DNA of 34,560 bases from Salinicola halophyticus (GCF_003206695.1 NZ_PZJN01000009.1:427576-462135); one strand, 5' to 3'. Counted from the stretch's first letter, positions 7,822 to 15,910 are shown. Numbers and translations: made by a program. The notes: generated from the sequence alone by a model not told the origin.

Positions 7822-9612
7822 ATGAGTCAGAACCGTAAAATCCTGCTGCTGGGCGTCGATGGTCTGATCCCCGAACTGGTCGAGCGCTTCTGCGCCGAGG
7901 GCGTGCTGCCGAACATCCAGCGCCTGCGCGACGAAGGCGGCTCGACGCGGCTGCTGCCCTATATCTCGACCTGGGGCGATACCAATTTCGTGACGTTCCT
8001 GACCGGCCAGGCGCCCGGCACCAGTTGGGTCGGCCAGCGCCTGCCACCCAGCGGCACCGGGCATCTGCTGGAGCTGATGCGCGACGCCGGCAAGCGCGCC
8101 GCGCTGGTGCACTTCCCCGAGAGCCTGGTGCCCGCGGGCGAGCGCGATCTCTGCTTCGCGCCGTTCTACAGCGGCAGCGGCCCAGCGCCGATGGAGCTGG
8201 CGCCGGCGTGCCTGCACAGCACCCATCTCGACCGGTGGACATCGACACCATCGACCGAAGCGCTGGGCTGGCCGCCCACCGGCACGCTGGCTCACCACCA
8301 GAAGCACAATCGCTTCGACATCGAGCGCACGGATGACGGCTTCGTCGCGTTGATTCCCGCCCATCGTGGCGAGCCGGTACCGGTAACGTTGCGCCTCGAA
8401 GGGGAGCGTCTGCGTCTCGAGATCGCGAAAGCGGAAGCGAGCCTGCGCGTCGACGAATGGAGCGACTGGCTGCCACTGACGGACGAGCACGCCATTGAGG
8501 GCAAGCCGGCGGCGGTGCGCTTCAAACTGCTCGATCTTGATGCCGACAGTGGCAGGATCGACCTGCTGCAGTCGCAGATCACCGCACCGGAAGGCAGCAG
8601 CGGTAGGCCGGGCCTGGCGCGCCGACTGATCGAACGCCACGGCCCGTTCATCTCCAAGTGGGCGGTTTCCGCCGACCCGGACACCCGCTACTTCGAAACC
8701 AGTTTCGAAGAGGGGCGCTACCAGCTCGAATGGCTGGTCGACAGCGCGTTGACGCTGCTCAATGACGAGGGCTTCTCGCTCTTCGCCACCGTCTTCCGGC
8801 TCAACGACGAGACCCATCACACCTGCCTCGCCCAGTGCGATCCCGAATCCAAGTTCTACACGGCCGATCACGAGCGTTATCTCGAGGTGATCCGGCGCTC
8901 GTACCGCATTCTCGACGACGCCGTGGGCCGGGCCCTGGTCGGCTGCGACGACGACACCACGCTGGTGCTCGCCTCCGATCACGGCGATGTGCCCAACTCC
9001 CACCTCTGTGATATCCACAGGCGGTTGGCCGAATTCGACCTGTGCACGATCGACGGAGAGGGCAAGCCCGACGTCGCCGCGAGCCAGGCGTTTCTCAAGG
9101 ACGAGCGCGGCGGCCTGGAGATCTTCGTCAATCGCGACCTCGTGCCGACAGCCGAGATCGAGCGGGTACAGACGCGCATCCTCAAGGCGCTGACCACCTG
9201 GTATGTCGAAACGGCTAGCGGCGAGCGCAACGTGGTCGCGCTGGCACTCAAGAAACAGGACGCCAGCCCGCTCGGCTACTGGGGGGAACGCATGGGCGAC
9301 GTGCTCTTCGCCTACGCCCCCGGCTTCGTCTGGGGCACCAACCAGCGCGGCGATACCGTCGCCGAACTCGTCACCCCCGGCGCCAATCACGGCCCGCAGG
9401 TGCCCACCGCCAGCACCGGGTTCGCCTCCAACCACGGCGTGGCGTTTTTCCACGGGGCCGGCATTCGAGCCGGCGTCGAACTGCCATTCGATACCGCTCG
9501 CGGCATCCAGCGCATGGATAGTGCCGGCGCCACCTTTGCCCGACTGCTAGGGCTCTCGCCCGATTCGCTGGACGGAAAGGTGCTGGAGGGGGTGCTGGAG
9601 TCACGCCGGTAG
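7822..9612 (+). CDS. Alkaline-phosphatase-superfamily hydrolase (phosphodiesterase/nucleotide-pyrophosphatase type)
   Basis: A 596-residue protein starting with LLLGVDGLIPEL, where Asp13 is the first metal ligand of the alkaline-phosphatase fold. The nucleophile loop is TWGDTNFVTFLTGQAPG (Thr50 or Thr54 as nucleophile). Later metal-ligand blocks are NDETHH (Asp329, His332/333), ASDHGD (Asp386, His387) and NHG (His523, or His538 in SNHG). No signal peptide is visible, so it acts in the cytoplasm, unlike most relatives. AGGAG lies about 6 bases upstream, and the gap to the previous gene is 21 bases, so it is last in the operon. It could remove a phosphate, phosphodiester or sulfate group from the imported acid; metal ligands suggest activity, but the substrate is unknown. 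Confidence 0.85.
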   Translation: MSQNRKILLLGVDGLIPELVERFCAEGVLPNIQRLRDEGGSTRLLPYISTWGDTNFVTFLTGQAPGTSWVGQRLPPSGTGHLLELMRDAGKRAALVHFPESLVPAGERDLCFAPFYSGSGPAPMELAPACLHSTHLDRWTSTPSTEALGWPPTGTLAHHQKHNRFDIERTDDGFVALIPAHRGEPVPVTLRLEGERLRLEIAKAEASLRVDEWSDWLPLTDEHAIEGKPAAVRFKLLDLDADSGRIDLLQSQITAPEGSSGRPGLARRLIERHGPFISKWAVSADPDTRYFETSFEEGRYQLEWLVDSALTLLNDEGFSLFATVFRLNDETHHTCLAQCDPESKFYTADHERYLEVIRRSYRILDDAVGRALVGCDDDTTLVLASDHGDVPNSHLCDIHRRLAEFDLCTIDGEGKPDVAASQAFLKDERGGLEIFVNRDLVPTAEIERVQTRILKALTTWYVETASGERNVVALALKKQDASPLGYWGERMGDVLFAYAPGFVWGTNQRGDTVAELVTPGANHGPQVPTASTGFASNHGVAFFHGAGIRAGVELPFDTARGIQRMDSAGATFARLLGLSPDSLDGKVLEGVLESRR

Positions 9613-9680
9613 AGGAAACGCGACTCGGACGACGCACAAGTCGTCAGTGCGGACCGCCCAGATACCTTCAGGCCAACCCC

Positions 9681-10496
9681 TCACTCATCAATCAGTCCGC
9701 CCTCTTCATGAAAGGGGTGCGGCATTCCGTAGTCGCCGATCACGGCGTGGTGAGTGATCAACTCTCCATCGCGCCAGAGATGAAGTTGATAGCCCGGCGG
9801 CTCCATGACGAAAGCAGAGGGACCGTTGTCGCTCAGATCCAGCGCGACCTGGTGGGCGGTGCTGGGGCAGCAGCTGGCGATGGTGCCGGCAAAGCGCTGA
9901 AAGATCGTGCGGTGGACATGGCCGCAGATGATGCGTTCCACGTTGGGGTAATCGCGCACGATCGCGGCCATCTCGGCTGCGCCGGTGAGGCCGATGGCGT
10001 CCATATGCGCGATGCCGGTGGCGAATGGCGGGTGGTGCATGAAGATCAGCGTCGGCCTCTCCGGCTGTTCCGCCAGACGTGCCGCGAGCCAGTCGAGACG
10101 CTGGGCGCAGAGTTCGCCGCGTCCTTCACCGGGAATCAGGGTATCCAGCGCCAGCAACCTTAGCGGAAAGCGTTCGATGGCGTACTGGATGAACGGGCCC
10201 TCGCCGAGATAATCGTGCTCGGGGAAGGCGGCGCGCATCGCCTGGCGATCGTCGTGGTTACCGGCAATCAGATACCAGGGAATTTCCAGCGGCGCGAGCC
10301 GCTCGGCCAGCGTAGCGTACTCTTCAGGGCGGCCGAAATCGGTGGCATCGCCGGTAATCAGCACCACGTCCGGGCGTGGGTCGAGCGCGTTGAGTGCGGC
10401 GATGGCCGGCGGCAGATAGCGGTCGGTCTCGACCACGCGATAGGCCTTCTGGCCCGGCCGACGAATGTGCAGGTCGGTGATCTGGGCGATCAGCAT
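9681..10496 (-). CDS. GpdQ-like metallophosphodiesterase
   Basis: A 271-residue calcineurin-like phosphoesterase. The binuclear metal site is complete: D8-x-H10 (TDLH), GD50, GN80H81 (AGNHDD), H154H155 (FMHHPP) and GH193xH195 (CGHVHR). Both the residue numbering and flanking sequence (RPEEY, YLI.GNHDD, FMHHPP) match glycerophosphodiesterase GpdQ of Enterobacter as I recall it. Such enzymes hydrolyse glycerophosphodiesters and other di- and monoesters to release glycerol-3-phosphate. No signal peptide is present, so the substrate must be imported. The start at 10496 overlaps the end of the ABC ATPase gene by 7 bases; further upstream starts lie inside that gene. It is the last gene of the LacI-ABC operon, which suggests it acts on the transported compound. 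Confidence 0.88.
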   Translation of the reverse strand: MLIAQITDLHIRRPGQKAYRVVETDRYLPPAIAALNALDPRPDVVLITGDATDFGRPEEYATLAERLAPLEIPWYLIAGNHDDRQAMRAAFPEHDYLGEGPFIQYAIERFPLRLLALDTLIPGEGRGELCAQRLDWLAARLAEQPERPTLIFMHHPPFATGIAHMDAIGLTGAAEMAAIVRDYPNVERIICGHVHRTIFQRFAGTIASCCPSTAHQVALDLSDNGPSAFVMEPPGYQLHLWRDGELITHHAVIGDYGMPHPFHEEGGLIDE

Positions 10497-11506
10497 GGGG
10501 CAGGCTCCTTGGCCGTCCGAGATTGGGTCAGGTTTATGGCCACGCGTTCGCCCGGCTGCCATGGGGCATCGGGTTCGGCCAGCGCCGTGAATGGCTGACC
10601 GTCGTCGAGGACGAGCTCGAAGCGGATATGGCTGCCAAGATAGAAGCGGGCGACGATGTTGGCCTCGAGCCCGTTACCCGGCGGGCCGAGTCGTATCTCG
10701 TACGGCCGGAAGCTGAGCGACTCGACGCCGTGGTGAGCGCTCACGACACTGCCCTGAAGCCGGCACAGCGTGCCGATGAAGTCGGCAACGAAAGGAGAGG
10801 CGGGTTCGCGATAGAGCGTCTCCGGCTGCCCGATCTGTTCCAGCCGTCCGGCAGACATCACCGCTACCCGGTCGCCGAGCATCATCGCCTCCTCCTGATC
10901 GTGGGTGACGATCACGCAGGTGATGCCGAGCTTGCGTAGCAGGGCGGCGAGATCGACCCGCAGCTGTTGGCGCAGGCGCGCATCGAGTGCGGTCAACGGT
11001 TCGTCGAGCAGCAGTACGCGGGGCTCGATGGCGATCGCCCGGGCCAGAGCCACGCGTTGGCGCTGTCCGCCGGAGAGCCGATCGACTCGGCGCTCTGCCA
11101 GCGCTTCCAGCTCGACCAGTTCGAGCATTTCCATGACGCGCTTTCGCCGCGTCTCGACATCCACCCCGCGAATCTTGAGTCCGTAGCCGACGTTCTGCGC
11201 CACGTTCATGTTGGGAAACAGCGCGTAGCCCTGAAAGACCACGCCGACGCCTCGCGCCTCCGGCGCTACCCGGGTGACGTCGTCGTTGCCGAAGCGAATG
11301 CTGCCGCCGGCGTCGGTCTCTTCCAGACCGCAGATCATGCGAAGGAGCGTGGTCTTGCCGCAGCCGGACGGGCCGAGCAGGGCGAGCGTTTCGCCGGCGC
11401 GCACTCCCAGGTCCAGCGGCTCGAGCGCGCGAGTGCCATCGGGCCAGGTCTTGGCGCAGTTGGCCAGGGTGATGGAAAGCGCCTGAATGGGTGAAGCAAG
11501 GGTCAT
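10490..11506 (-). CDS. ABC transporter ATP-binding protein (PotA/FbpC-like importer)
   Basis: A 338-residue ATPase with Walker A GPSGCGKT (45-52), Q-loop FQGYALFP, signature LSGGQ (144-148), Walker B LLLDEP (165-170) and switch His202 in VTHDQEE, followed by a C-terminal TOBE-like regulatory domain (about 270-338). This architecture is that of the CUT1/spermidine/iron/phosphonate importer ATPases. Its start overlaps the upstream permease stop in an ATGA. The associated binding protein and GpdQ-like enzyme argue for an organophosphorus substrate rather than iron or spermidine, but this is inference from context. Confidence 0.93.
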   Translation of the reverse strand: MTLASPIQALSITLANCAKTWPDGTRALEPLDLGVRAGETLALLGPSGCGKTTLLRMICGLEETDAGGSIRFGNDDVTRVAPEARGVGVVFQGYALFPNMNVAQNVGYGLKIRGVDVETRRKRVMEMLELVELEALAERRVDRLSGGQRQRVALARAIAIEPRVLLLDEPLTALDARLRQQLRVDLAALLRKLGITCVIVTHDQEEAMMLGDRVAVMSAGRLEQIGQPETLYREPASPFVADFIGTLCRLQGSVVSAHHGVESLSFRPYEIRLGPPGNGLEANIVARFYLGSHIRFELVLDDGQPFTALAEPDAPWQPGERVAINLTQSRTAKEPAPC

Positions 11507-12318
11507 GTCGAAGCTCCAAGCGATATGCTGCCACTGCGCGTAGTGCGGGCCGCGAACGACTGCAGGCCGACCATCAGTGGCAACAGCATCAACAGGAAAA
11601 CGAGGGTGTAAGCGGAGGCGACCTCGAGACGCATCGAGGCGTAGCTGTCGGCCAGCCCGACCGGCAGCGTCTTGGTCAGCGGCGTGTGCAGCAGCCAGGT
11701 CAGGTTGAATTCGCCGATGGAGAGCGTCACCACGGTCAGCGCGCCGGTGACGATACCGCTGCGGGCGGCAGGCACGATGATGTCGAAAAAGCGTCGGCGG
11801 CGGCTGGCGCCGAGAGTCGCCGCGGCTTCGTCCAGCACCACCAGATCGGCGCCCTGCATCCCGGCGCGCACCGCGCGGACCATGAACGGCAGCGTGAACA
11901 GCACATGGCCGATGACGATGAATAAAACGCTACTGCGCAGCCAGCCGACGCTACCCCAGGAAACGATCAGGGCCAGTGCGGTGGCGAGTCCCGGCACGGC
12001 GACGGGGAGCGTCAGCAACTCCTCGAGCAGGCGGGAAAGTCGGCCGGGAAACAGCGTCAGCACCCAGGCAGCGGGCACGCCGATGACTGCAGTGATGACG
12101 AGCGTGGCCAGCGCCACGCCGTAGGAGCGCCAGATCGTGTCGGCATAGAGATCCCAGACCTGAACCACCCAGTCCAGCGTCAGACCGCTGGATAACCCGA
12201 CGAAATAGTTCTTCGTCAGCCCGGCAGTAACCGAGAGCAGTACCGGGCCGATCAGGAAGGCAGTGACGGCCAGGGTAATCGTCAGGCCCAGCCGGGTGTC
12301 GAGGCGAGAATGGGTCAT
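11503..12318 (-). CDS. ABC transporter permease, second of pair
   Basis: A 271-residue inner-membrane protein with about six membrane segments. The cytoplasmic EAA loop, which contacts the ATPase, is seen as DEAAATLGASRRRRFFDIIV. It resembles the PotC/PhnV-type partner permease. The start at 12318 lies 71 bases downstream of the first permease gene; its stop overlaps the ATPase start by 4 bases. With the first permease it forms the heterodimeric channel of the importer. Confidence 0.9.
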   Translation of the reverse strand: MTHSRLDTRLGLTITLAVTAFLIGPVLLSVTAGLTKNYFVGLSSGLTLDWVVQVWDLYADTIWRSYGVALATLVITAVIGVPAAWVLTLFPGRLSRLLEELLTLPVAVPGLATALALIVSWGSVGWLRSSVLFIVIGHVLFTLPFMVRAVRAGMQGADLVVLDEAAATLGASRRRRFFDIIVPAARSGIVTGALTVVTLSIGEFNLTWLLHTPLTKTLPVGLADSYASMRLEVASAYTLVFLLMLLPLMVGLQSFAARTTRSGSISLGAST

Positions 12319-12389
12319 GGGCTTGAAGTCTCAGCGGCATGGTTTAACGGTCGGTTCGACGGTCTGTTTTGAATATCGGGGAAACGACA

Positions 12390-13208
12390 TCAGCGGGCGC
12401 TGGCCGAACGGTTGGCGAGCGTGTTGGCGATATAGAGCGCCGCCCAGGTGGCCAGCCCCAGCACCACGGAGAGTGCCGCGGCAACCGGAATATTCGCGTA
12501 GTTGGTGAACTCGTCGTAGATGGTGATCGGCAGCACGTCGATCTTGGTGCCGAGCGTGAATACCGTGCCGAAGGCGCCCATGGCGGTGGCGAAACACATC
12601 GCACCGGCGGCGGTCAGCGCGCTGGTCAGCGCCGGCAGCTCGATATCGACGAAGCGTCGCCAAGGGCTTGCGCCCAGGGTCTGCGCCGCTTCCAGCCAGT
12701 GCCTGTCGATCCCTTCCACTGCCGCCATCAGCACACCGATGGTGCGCGGCAGCAGGAAGTAGAGATAGCCGATGAACAGTCCCGCCATGCCGTAGGCGAG
12801 CACCATCGGTTCACCGGAAAGCGCTTTCGCCAGCGTATTGAGCACGCCCTGGCGCCCCGTGGCGAGAATCACCAGAAAGCCCACCACCACGCCGGGAAAG
12901 GCGAGTGGAAAGATCAGCAGCGACATCAGCACCCGCCGCCCGGGAAACGCCGGGTGACGGGCGAGAAATCGGCTGACCGGTAGCGCGATCGCGAGCGTGG
13001 CAAGCGTTGCCGCCAGTGACAACCCCACGGTGTTGGCCAGACTCTGCCAGTAGCGCGGCTGGGTCAGCACCAGCCAGTAGGCGGAGACGTCCATGCCCTG
13101 AGGCGTCGCCGCGCCCAGCCCGGCCAGCTTGGCCATCGGCAGCAGCCAGAAAGCGACGAACAGCGTGATGGCCGGAATGGCGATGATCAGCCAGGCGCGG
13201 CGACCCAT
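12390..13208 (-). CDS. ABC transporter permease, first of pair
   Basis: A 272-residue inner-membrane protein with about six membrane segments. Its EAA loop is LEAAQTLGASPWRRFVDIEL. It resembles PotB/PhnU-type permeases. The ATG at 13208 is chosen because it comes directly after the binding-protein stop (1-base gap); the longer open frame runs antisense-like into the binding-protein gene and gives a non-membrane, Arg/Pro-rich peptide. Part of the six-gene operon LacI-binding protein-permease-permease-ATPase-phosphodiesterase. Confidence 0.9.
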   Translation of the reverse strand: MGRRAWLIIAIPAITLFVAFWLLPMAKLAGLGAATPQGMDVSAYWLVLTQPRYWQSLANTVGLSLAATLATLAIALPVSRFLARHPAFPGRRVLMSLLIFPLAFPGVVVGFLVILATGRQGVLNTLAKALSGEPMVLAYGMAGLFIGYLYFLLPRTIGVLMAAVEGIDRHWLEAAQTLGASPWRRFVDIELPALTSALTAAGAMCFATAMGAFGTVFTLGTKIDVLPITIYDEFTNYANIPVAAALSVVLGLATWAALYIANTLANRSASAR

Positions 13209-13209
13209 C

Positions 13210-14229
13210 TCAGTCGACCTCGTTGGCGTAACGCTGGGAGAAGGCGCGCTGGGCTGCTGCCATCTCGGCGTAGTCGACGGTCCCGGCACGGGCATAGTCG
13301 CTATCCGGCAGGAACTTCGCCTGGGCTTCCTTCGAGGCAGCACCCGGACGCACGGGGCGCAGGTAGGCATCGGCCCAGATCGACTGCCCCTTATCGGAGA
13401 GCACGTAGTCGAGCACCTTCTTGCCCGCTTCCGGGTTGGGATCGTTGGCGACCAGGCTCATCACGTAGGGCACGGTGATGGTGCCCTCCTGTGGGATCAC
13501 GAACTGGACGTTGGCGTTGTCGTCGTAGCGCGCCCGATAGGCGTTGAAGTCATAGTCGAGCAGGATCGGAATCTCGCCGGAGAGCACGCGGGCGTAGGCG
13601 GTCTGCTTGGGTACGATCGGGTCGTTTTCCTGCAGCTTCTGAAACCACTCGATCGCTGGGGTGAAGTCCTCTAGCGAGCCACCCAACGCGCCGTTGACCG
13701 CGACCGCACCGACGTAGCCGACGAAAGCCGAAGACGGGTCGAGATAACCGATCAGGCCGCGGTATTCCGGCTTGAGCAGGTCTTCCCAGGATTGCGGCAT
13801 CGGCGTATCGCCCAGCGCATCGACATTGACCATGAAGCCCAGGGTGCCGGAGTGAATCGCGAACCACTTGCCGTCCGGATCCTTGAGGCCGGCGGGAATT
13901 TCGTCCCAGTGGGTGGGTTTGTAGGCTTGCACCAGGTTCTGCTCGGCGGCCTGGATGCCGAAGGTGACGCCGTAATAGACGACATCGGCGACCGGGTTGC
14001 TCTTCTCGGCAGTGATCGAGGCCAGCGACTGACCGGAATTCTTGTTGTCCTGGGGCACGTGAATGCCGGTGTCTTGCTCGATGGCCTTCAACTGGGTGCC
14101 CCAGTCGGCCCACTCCGGCGGGCAGTTGTAGCAGATAGCGTTGTCGTCGGCCTGGGCCGCCAGCGGGCTCAGAGCGGCGCCGACGACTCCCAACGCCATG
14201 GCGGCGGCGCGTAGCGTGTGCTTCAACAT
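13210..14229 (-). CDS. ABC transporter periplasmic substrate-binding protein
   Basis: A 339-residue extracellular solute-binding protein (family with AfuA/PotD-like fold). A signal peptide covers about residues 1-27 (cleavage after AAQA). The mature N-terminus has an unusual CYNC pair (Cys33, Cys36) followed by PPEWADW, and further conserved blocks DNKNSGQSLA and DVVYYGVTFG. The CxxC could be a disulfide close to the ligand cleft. The start at 14229 has GAGGA 8 bases upstream, inside the last codons of the regulator gene, indicating coupling. The ligand is unknown; the phosphodiesterase at the end of the operon suggests a phosphodiester such as a glycerophosphodiester. Confidence 0.9.
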   Translation of the reverse strand: MLKHTLRAAAMALGVVGAALSPLAAQADDNAICYNCPPEWADWGTQLKAIEQDTGIHVPQDNKNSGQSLASITAEKSNPVADVVYYGVTFGIQAAEQNLVQAYKPTHWDEIPAGLKDPDGKWFAIHSGTLGFMVNVDALGDTPMPQSWEDLLKPEYRGLIGYLDPSSAFVGYVGAVAVNGALGGSLEDFTPAIEWFQKLQENDPIVPKQTAYARVLSGEIPILLDYDFNAYRARYDDNANVQFVIPQEGTITVPYVMSLVANDPNPEAGKKVLDYVLSDKGQSIWADAYLRPVRPGAASKEAQAKFLPDSDYARAGTVDYAEMAAAQRAFSQRYANEVD

Positions 14230-14239
14230 GGTGCAATCC

Positions 14240-15277
14240 TCAAGAGTGGCAATGCGATGGTTGAACGGCTTGGTGCGACAAACTGGCGACGGTATCGCCG
14301 CCAAACAGGCGATGGGGCAGGCGCATAGAACGGCTGCCTTCGCCGCCGAGCGCGCTGAGTAGCTCCTGGCAGGCCTGGCTACCGATCTCGAAACTCGGCT
14401 GGTGGACGCTGGCCAGCGACGGCACCATCAAGGCGCCGAATGCCATGCCGTCGAAACCGCATACCGAAAGATCCCTGGGCACGCGTAAACCGAGTGAAGA
14501 CAGTTCGGCGATCACGGCGGTGGCGAGCAGATCGTTGGAGCAGAACAGCGCGGTCGGCGGCTTCGGTGACGCCATCAGGCTCTTCAGACGACCTCGGTCG
14601 GCGGCAGTGTGCTGCGGCATCGAAACGTGTATCGGCGCTGGCAGGTCCAGGCGCGTGGCGCGGTCCCGCACGCCTTCCAGGCGTCGTAAAGCGCGGTCGG
14701 AAGCGTCGAGCGGGCCGCTGATCATGGCAAGTCGGCGATGCCCGCATGCCATCAGATATTCGACCATGTCGCCGGCGGCGGCGTGGTTGTCGACGCTGAC
14801 AAAAGGATGCGAATCGCTCTCGTTGTAGGCCAGCACGAAGGGCACGTCGCTGGCGGTCAGCTCGTCGAGGGTGGCGCTGGTACTCGGGTCGGAGACGGTC
14901 AGGATCAACCCCTCGACACGATGATCGAGCAGGCTTCGCGCTGCCGTCCGCTCGCGCTGACTGTCGTATCCCGTGGTCGCCAGCATCACGCTGTAGCCCG
15001 CCTCCAGGGCTCGCGCTTCCGCACCCTCGAAACAGGCCGCGAAAACCGGATTGGCCAGAGTCGGCAACAGCAGCCCCAAGGTCTTGGTGCTGCCCGAACG
15101 GAGGCTGCTACCGACCTTGTTGGGCCGGAATCCCAGCCGCTTGGCAGTCGCGAGAATGCGCTCCCGCGTCGCGTCGTTGAGCAGCTCCGGCCGGTTGAAC
15201 GCGCGCGATACCGTCGCCGGAGAAACTCCGACCTGTTCGGCAATCTGGACGAGCGATGGACGTGGCGTGAATGACAT
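14240..15277 (-). CDS. LacI-family transcriptional regulator of the ABC-phosphodiesterase operon
   Basis: A 345-residue LacI-family protein. The helix-turn-helix lies at residues 8-28 (LVQIAEQVGVSPATVSRAF), the hinge near 52-62, and the sensor domain starts at LGLLLPTLANPVF. It ends with a Cys- and His-containing tail. The gene is only 10 bases upstream of the binding-protein gene on the same strand, so the regulator is the first gene of its own target operon and is likely autoregulated. A LacI-type operator sits 24 bases upstream of its start codon. Confidence 0.92.
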   Translation of the reverse strand: MSFTPRPSLVQIAEQVGVSPATVSRAFNRPELLNDATRERILATAKRLGFRPNKVGSSLRSGSTKTLGLLLPTLANPVFAACFEGAEARALEAGYSVMLATTGYDSQRERTAARSLLDHRVEGLILTVSDPSTSATLDELTASDVPFVLAYNESDSHPFVSVDNHAAAGDMVEYLMACGHRRLAMISGPLDASDRALRRLEGVRDRATRLDLPAPIHVSMPQHTAADRGRLKSLMASPKPPTALFCSNDLLATAVIAELSSLGLRVPRDLSVCGFDGMAFGALMVPSLASVHQPSFEIGSQACQELLSALGGEGSRSMRLPHRLFGGDTVASLSHQAVQPSHCHS

Positions 15278-15300
15278 GACGGCAACGCAGCCTGCATGAA

Positions 15301-15314
15301 TGAAAACGTTTGCA
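15301..15314. promoter_or_regulatory. LacI-family operator upstream of the ABC operon
   Basis: TGAAAACGTTTGCA, a 14-bp dyad centred on a CG step with a single mismatched pair. AAACGTTT cores are typical of LacI/PurR-family operators. It lies 24 bases before the regulator start, where it could cover the promoter of the six-gene operon. Confidence 0.75.
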
Positions 15315-15412
15315 GTTTGAGTTCGGCGCGTGACACTGCGATGACGTCAACATGTCAGTTGAATGATGCGTATCCGTTGAAAGTTGCGAAGAAGGGAGGG
15401 GCCGGCGCCGTT

Positions 15413-15457
15413 GGCTGTCCATTGGCCGCCTTCAAGACAGCCGGCCAATGGACAGTC
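15413..15457. repeat. Long inverted repeat with an embedded alternative hairpin
   Basis: CTGTCCATTGGCC (15415-15427) is exactly reverse-complementary to 15443-15455, giving a 13-bp stem (15 with one G-U pair) and a 15-base loop. The loop itself contains GACAGCC (15436-15442), the reverse complement of GGCTGTC at 15413-15419, so a second, mutually exclusive 7-bp hairpin can form. No T tract follows in either direction, so it is not a plain intrinsic terminator. It lies between the LacI operator and the terminator at 15522-15550. Confidence 0.7.
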
Positions 15458-15521
15458 TTGATCAACCTGAAGGAGTTATCGGGGCGATGCTCGACTCGTC
15501 AATTCGAAGATCCAGACGCCG

Positions 15522-15550
15522 AAAAAGGCCCTCGTCGAGAGGACCTTTTT
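15522..15550 (-). terminator. Intrinsic terminator of the 99-residue protein gene (probably bidirectional)
   Basis: AAAAAGG and CCTTTTT flank a stem with one internal mismatch and a 5-base loop (GTCGA), so a T tract follows the stem on both strands. On the minus strand it comes 61 bases after the stop of the 15611-15910 gene, the expected spacing. Confidence 0.88.
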
Positions 15551-15610
15551 ATTGGAAACGTGGTTTAGGACCTCGCCTATTGCTGCGGCTAGCTACCAGG
15601 AAGGGATGTT

Positions 15611-15910
15611 CTATGAATTGATGTCCGGCTTTTCGGGGGTGAAGCTGGGCGGATCGCTTGCCGGGAAGCTATCTTCACTCATTTCATCGACGCGATCCTG
15701 GATCTCCTGTTCGGAGGGGATCTTCGGGAAATCGTCGATTGACTGCGTCAACACCCAGTGGGTCTCCTCACGGATGATCCGGTCTGCCGGAATACGATAG
15801 GTCGCACCCGCTTCCGTCTCCACGAGGACGTTTTGCGCGCCGTTTTCCTTGCTGACTCGGCCGATCCATCGCTGGTTGCCGTCAAGAACCGCGTTTTTAT
15901 CGTTTTCCAT
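15611..15910 (-). CDS. Small conserved protein of unknown function with SFPASDPPS tail
   Basis: A 99-residue acidic soluble protein. The N-terminal half (about 10-50) looks like a small beta domain (RWIGRVSKEN...VLVETEAGATYRIPADRI), reminiscent of PRC-barrel or DUF2171-like folds, though I cannot assign it. The C-terminal part has a predicted helix (EQEIQDRVDEM) and ends in SEDSFPASDPPSFTPE, a motif seen at the tail of several small uncharacterised bacterial proteins. The start is the ATG at 15910 with only a weak AGG upstream. It has its own downstream terminator, so it is probably monocistronic. Function unknown. Confidence 0.75.
   Translation of the reverse strand: MENDKNAVLDGNQRWIGRVSKENGAQNVLVETEAGATYRIPADRIIREETHWVLTQSIDDFPKIPSEQEIQDRVDEMSEDSFPASDPPSFTPEKPDINS

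Noticed and set aside
6895-9453. Very long open frame (852 codons) antisense to the cycloisomerase and hydrolase genes.
   Set aside because: It spans two real genes on the opposite strand, has no domain motifs, and is the usual product of high GC third positions.
9628-9645. Short hairpin GACGAC-GCACAA-GTCGTC between the convergent hydrolase and GpdQ genes.
   Set aside because: Only 6 bp and no T tract on either strand; too weak to call a terminator.
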